From NCBI GenBank assembly GCA_004297225.1, contig SCUI01000012.1, positions 1 through 49,301 on the forward strand: 49,301 bases of DNA. Reading direction: 5' to 3'. Below, piece after piece: positions 46,232 to 49,301 of the stretch; position 1 is the first letter of the stretch; the number at the start of each line of letters is the position of its first letter. The stretch comes from Lysobacteraceae bacterium. GTDB taxonomy: Bacteria; Pseudomonadota; Gammaproteobacteria; Xanthomonadales; Xanthomonadaceae. A model generated the notes under the pieces. The model was given only the letters and a program-made list of their open reading frames with translations. It was not told where the DNA came from and searched no databases. A program made the translations under genes and the position numbers.

Positions 46232-48715
46232 ATGCCGCGCATCGAATCCGACGACGACCAGCACGACGACTTCAAGTCCCGCTTCAACGCCTTCCTGGGC
46301 CACGGTTGGCGCCGCCGCCTCCTCACGTGGGGCATGGTCGCGGCGGGCCTGGGGCTCGGGTTCCTGATTCCATACACGCTCTACCTGGACCACCAGGTCA
46401 CGGAGCGCTTCGGCCAGTTGCGCTGGCAACTGCCCACGCGGGTCTACGCGCGGCCGCTGCAGCTGGCACCCGGCACGGCCATGGACGCCAGGACCCTGCG
46501 CACCGAACTCGATGCCGCGTCGTACCGCGACGACGGCGCCGGCGTGCGCCCCGGCACCTACGGCCGGGACGGCCGGCGCTGGCGCATCGCCAGCCGCGGT
46601 TTCACCGACGTCGACCGCAAGGTCGGCCAGAGCCGCATCGAGGTCTCGCTCTCCGGCGGGCGCGTGTCCGGCCTCAAGGACCTGGCCAGCGGCCGCGCGA
46701 TCCGCTCCGCCACGCTCGACCCGGCGCGCATCGCCACCCTCTACGGCGCGCAGCAGGAAGAGCGGCGACTGGTCGAATTGAAGGACGTCCCCGAACTGCT
46801 GGTCACCGGCCTGCAGGCGGTGGAGGACCGCGACTTCAAGTACCACCACGGCATCGACCTGAGCGGCATGCTGCGCGCGCTGTTCGTGACCGTGAAGTCG
46901 GGTGGCGAGAAGCTGCAGGGCGGCAGCACCCTGACCCAGCAGCTGGCGCGCAGCGGCCTGCTCGGCATCGGCCAGGAGCAGACGCTCACCCGCAAGTTCA
47001 ACGAGATCCTGTACGCACTGCTGCTCGAGGCCCACTACGACAAGAGCCTGATCCTGGAGACCTACCTCAACCAGGTCTACCTCGGGCAGCGCGGCAACCA
47101 GGAGATCCGTGGCGTCGCCGCCGGCGCCGAATACTGGTTCGGCCGCGACCTGCGCGACCTGAGCACCGCCCAGGTTGGCTTGTTGATCGGGATGATCAAG
47201 GGACCTTCGGCATACGACCCGCGTCGCAATCCCGAAGCCGCCCGCGAACGCCGCGACTACGCGCTGGAGAAATTCCACGAGACCGGCCTGATCAACGACG
47301 AGGAACTGGCGCGCGCCAAGGCCGCGCCGCTGGGCATCACCGACGCGCCGGGCAGCACCTCGGCCAACCGCTTCCCGGCCTACGTGGACCTGGTGCGCCG
47401 GCAGCTGGCCCGCGACTATCCCGCCGAATCGCTGCAGGGCGCCGGCTTGTCGGTGATGTCGGGCATGTCCCCCGCCGCCCAGGCCTACGCCGAGGGTGCC
47501 GTGGCCAACGCCTTGAAGGCGCTGGACTCGAGCAAGCGGCCGCCGCTGCAAGCGGGCCTGGTGGTCACCGACGTGCACGGGGGCGAGGTGCTGGCGGTCG
47601 TGGGCAGCCGCGATTTCGCCAAGCATGGCTTCAACCGGGCGATCGAGGCGCAGCGTCCGGTCGGATCGGTGATCAAGCCTTTCGTCTACCTGCTCGCGCT
47701 GGCGCAACCCTCGCGCTGGTCGCTGGCCAGCTGGGTCGAGGACACACCGGTGACGGTGACCCTGGACACCGGCAAGCGCTGGAGCCCCGACAATTCCGAC
47801 AGCCGCAGCCACGGCACCGTGCGCCTGGTGGACGCGCTGGCGCACTCGTACAACCAGGCCACCGTGCGCGTCGGCATGCAGGTCGGCCCCAAGCGCATCG
47901 CCGACCTGGTGCGCACGCTCGCGGGAATCCAGGCGAGCGCCAACCCGTCGCTGATCCTGGGTTCGATGGACCAGAGCCCCTATGGCATGGCGCAGCTGTA
48001 CCAGTTCCTCGCTTCAGGCGGCGAGATCCAGCCGCTGCACGCGGTGCGCGGCGTGATCGATCGCAACGGCAAGGTGGTGAACCGTTACGACTCGGCACCG
48101 GCGCCGGCGCAGGAAGGCGATGCCATCGCCGCACGCCTGGTCACCATCGCGCTGCAGCAGGCGGTCACCAACGGCACGGGCCGCCAGCTGGTGTCCGACG
48201 GACTGGGCCGGCTGAACCCCGCAGGCAAGACCGGCACCAGCAACGACAGCCGCGACAGCTGGTTCGCCGGCTGGACCGGCGACCACCTCGCGGTGGTCTG
48301 GGTCGGCAACGACCAGAACAAGCCGACCGGCCTGTACGGCGCCACCGGCGCGATGCGGGTGTGGTCGGGGATCTTCTCGCGGCTGCCGAGCGCGCCGCTG
48401 GAAGTCGAGTCCAAGGGCATCGACTGGGAGTGGATCCAGGGCTCGCATGCGACCGACGCCGGTTGCCCCGGTGCGCGTCGCTTTGCCTTCGTCGCCGGCT
48501 ACGCGCCGCCTTTCCAATCCTGCTATTACGTGCAGCCCGATCCCTGGTACCAGCAGCAGGAAGCGGAAGAAGCGGAAGACGAAGGCGGTGGCTGGCGCCG
48601 CTGGTTCGGATGGGGCGACCGCGAGGATCCGGCGAAGCGCAAACCGGAACCGCAACAGGCGCCGCCACCGCAGCCGCAACCGCTGCCGCCGCCGCCGGAT
48701 CCGGCCCGGCGATGA
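46232..48715 (+). CDS. mrcB: Bifunctional penicillin-binding protein 1B
   Basis: 827 aa class A PBP. Cytoplasmic acidic/basic tail, one membrane anchor (about 33-52, MVAAGLGLGFLIPYTLYL), UB2H domain (about 65-150, TRVYARPLQLAPG), GT51 glycosyltransferase with AVEDRDFKYHHG (Glu near 196) and QGGSTLTQQLAR (about 229), then transpeptidase with SVIK (about 479), SYN (about 540) and KTGTS (about 666). The C-terminus has an acidic stretch (EAEEAEDEGGG) and ends in a Pro/Gln-rich tail. It polymerises and cross-links peptidoglycan in the periplasm, normally with LpoB. A -10-like TAGACT lies at 46169-46174, 58 bases upstream. Its stop is 34 bases before the helicase gene. Confidence 0.95.
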   Translation: MPRIESDDDQHDDFKSRFNAFLGHGWRRRLLTWGMVAAGLGLGFLIPYTLYLDHQVTERFGQLRWQLPTRVYARPLQLAPGTAMDARTLRTELDAASYRDDGAGVRPGTYGRDGRRWRIASRGFTDVDRKVGQSRIEVSLSGGRVSGLKDLASGRAIRSATLDPARIATLYGAQQEERRLVELKDVPELLVTGLQAVEDRDFKYHHGIDLSGMLRALFVTVKSGGEKLQGGSTLTQQLARSGLLGIGQEQTLTRKFNEILYALLLEAHYDKSLILETYLNQVYLGQRGNQEIRGVAAGAEYWFGRDLRDLSTAQVGLLIGMIKGPSAYDPRRNPEAARERRDYALEKFHETGLINDEELARAKAAPLGITDAPGSTSANRFPAYVDLVRRQLARDYPAESLQGAGLSVMSGMSPAAQAYAEGAVANALKALDSSKRPPLQAGLVVTDVHGGEVLAVVGSRDFAKHGFNRAIEAQRPVGSVIKPFVYLLALAQPSRWSLASWVEDTPVTVTLDTGKRWSPDNSDSRSHGTVRLVDALAHSYNQATVRVGMQVGPKRIADLVRTLAGIQASANPSLILGSMDQSPYGMAQLYQFLASGGEIQPLHAVRGVIDRNGKVVNRYDSAPAPAQEGDAIAARLVTIALQQAVTNGTGRQLVSDGLGRLNPAGKTGTSNDSRDSWFAGWTGDHLAVVWVGNDQNKPTGLYGATGAMRVWSGIFSRLPSAPLEVESKGIDWEWIQGSHATDAGCPGARRFAFVAGYAPPFQSCYYVQPDPWYQQQEAEEAEDEGGGWRRWFGWGDREDPAKRKPEPQQAPPPQPQPLPPPPDPARR

Positions 48716-48749
48716 CCGGGCATCGAGCATCGACGCCGAACGCCTGCTG

Positions 48750-49301
48750 ATGGAATCGCTGGAAGCACGCAGCCGTGACGCGCTGGCCGCAGGCGGCCCG
48801 CTGGCGTCGGCGCTGCCCGGGTACGTCCCGCGCCCCGCGCAGCAACGGTTCGCGGTGGCCATCGCCCAAGCGTTCCAGTCGCGCTCGGCGCTGCTGGCCG
48901 AAGCAGGCACCGGCACCGGCAAGACCTATGCCTACCTGGTGCCGGCATTGCTCTCGGGCCTGAAGACCATCGTCTCCACCGGCACCCGCGCGCTGCAGGA
49001 CCAGCTCTACCATCGCGATTTGCCGCGCGTGCGCGATGCGCTGGGCATCGGCCTGAAGACCGCACTGCTGAAAGGCCGCGCGAACTACCTGTGCCGCTAC
49101 CGGCTGGGCCAGGCGCAGGGCGAGCCGCCGGCTCCAGGAAGGCATGTCCAGGACCGCGCGCAGGTCGCCCTGTTCCAGCGGATCGTGGCCTGGGCGGGGC
49201 GCACGCGGATCGGCGACCTCGCCGAGATCGAGGGCCTGCCGGAAGATTCGCCGCTGTTGCCGATGGTGACCAGCACCGCGGACAACTGCCTGGGCAGCGA
49301 G
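48750..49301 (+). CDS. yoaA: DinG/YoaA-family Fe-S DNA helicase (5' part)
   Basis: 184 codons, truncated by the right edge. N-terminal XPD-like SF2 helicase: PRPAQQRFAVAIAQAF (Q-region), AEAGTGTGKTYAYLVP (Walker A, about residues 51-66), STGTRALQDQLYHRDLP (motif Ia), and the first Fe-S-cluster cysteines KGRANYLCRYRL and TADNCLGSE. These match YoaA, which works with the clamp-loader chi subunit in template repair, better than DinG. The start is ATG 48750; the frame remains open upstream without a better start, and no strong SD is visible. Confidence 0.9.
   Translation, partial: MESLEARSRDALAAGGPLASALPGYVPRPAQQRFAVAIAQAFQSRSALLAEAGTGTGKTYAYLVPALLSGLKTIVSTGTRALQDQLYHRDLPRVRDALGIGLKTALLKGRANYLCRYRLGQAQGEPPAPGRHVQDRAQVALFQRIVAWAGRTRIGDLAEIEGLPEDSPLLPMVTSTADNCLGSE

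Overview
This is a GC-rich chromosomal window with no tRNA, rRNA, CRISPR array, phage gene or transposase that I could recognise. Gene order and protein character (ColR/ColS-type two-component pair, NupG-like permease, RelA, PBP1B, an SAH riboswitch on ahcY-metF, GTAG-headed REP elements) point to a gammaproteobacterium of the Xanthomonadaceae, in the Lysobacter/Luteimonas/Stenotrophomonas neighbourhood. The genus is an inference.

Layout. 1-357: tail of an unidentified gene and two hairpins, the second a textbook intrinsic terminator. 358-2368: response regulator and sensor kinase (ColR/ColS type). 2394-4551, minus strand: ilvE, then two tandem secreted DUF4124-like paralogs. 4646-8310, minus strand: a methyl-cycle block of metK, then an SAH riboswitch driving ahcY-metF. 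8513-11073, plus strand: a fused ornithine-lipid acyltransferase (OlsF type) translationally coupled to an LpxH-like phosphoesterase. 11092-12090: dusB. 12144-15322, minus strand: TonB-dependent receptor plus PepSY membrane protein behind a good Fur box. 15422-20406, minus strand: NupG-like MFS permease, a membrane GGDEF protein with a degenerate GGGEF signature, a GDT1/UPF0016 cation transporter and recQ.

20614-37309, plus strand, is the striking part. Five consecutive genes encode a 164-aa and a 370-aa DUF11-type exported protein, a 1754-aa protein with DUF11/Ig-like domains in front of a predicted outer-membrane beta-barrel, and two giant DUF11 proteins of 1665 and 1505 aa. The giants share a module of about 1.6 kb (three copies in total), and the four non-barrel proteins end in a recognisably related C-terminal domain. 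No sortase, sorting motif, known secretion machinery or regulator is present. I propose a self-contained surface-fibre or matrix system in which the barrel protein exports or anchors the DUF11 proteins. That role is inferred, not shown.

37318-49301: Dps (minus); hrpA and relA (plus); a large two-domain glycosyltransferase (minus); mrcB/PBP1B (plus); and the 5' part of a DinG/YoaA-type helicase running off the right edge.
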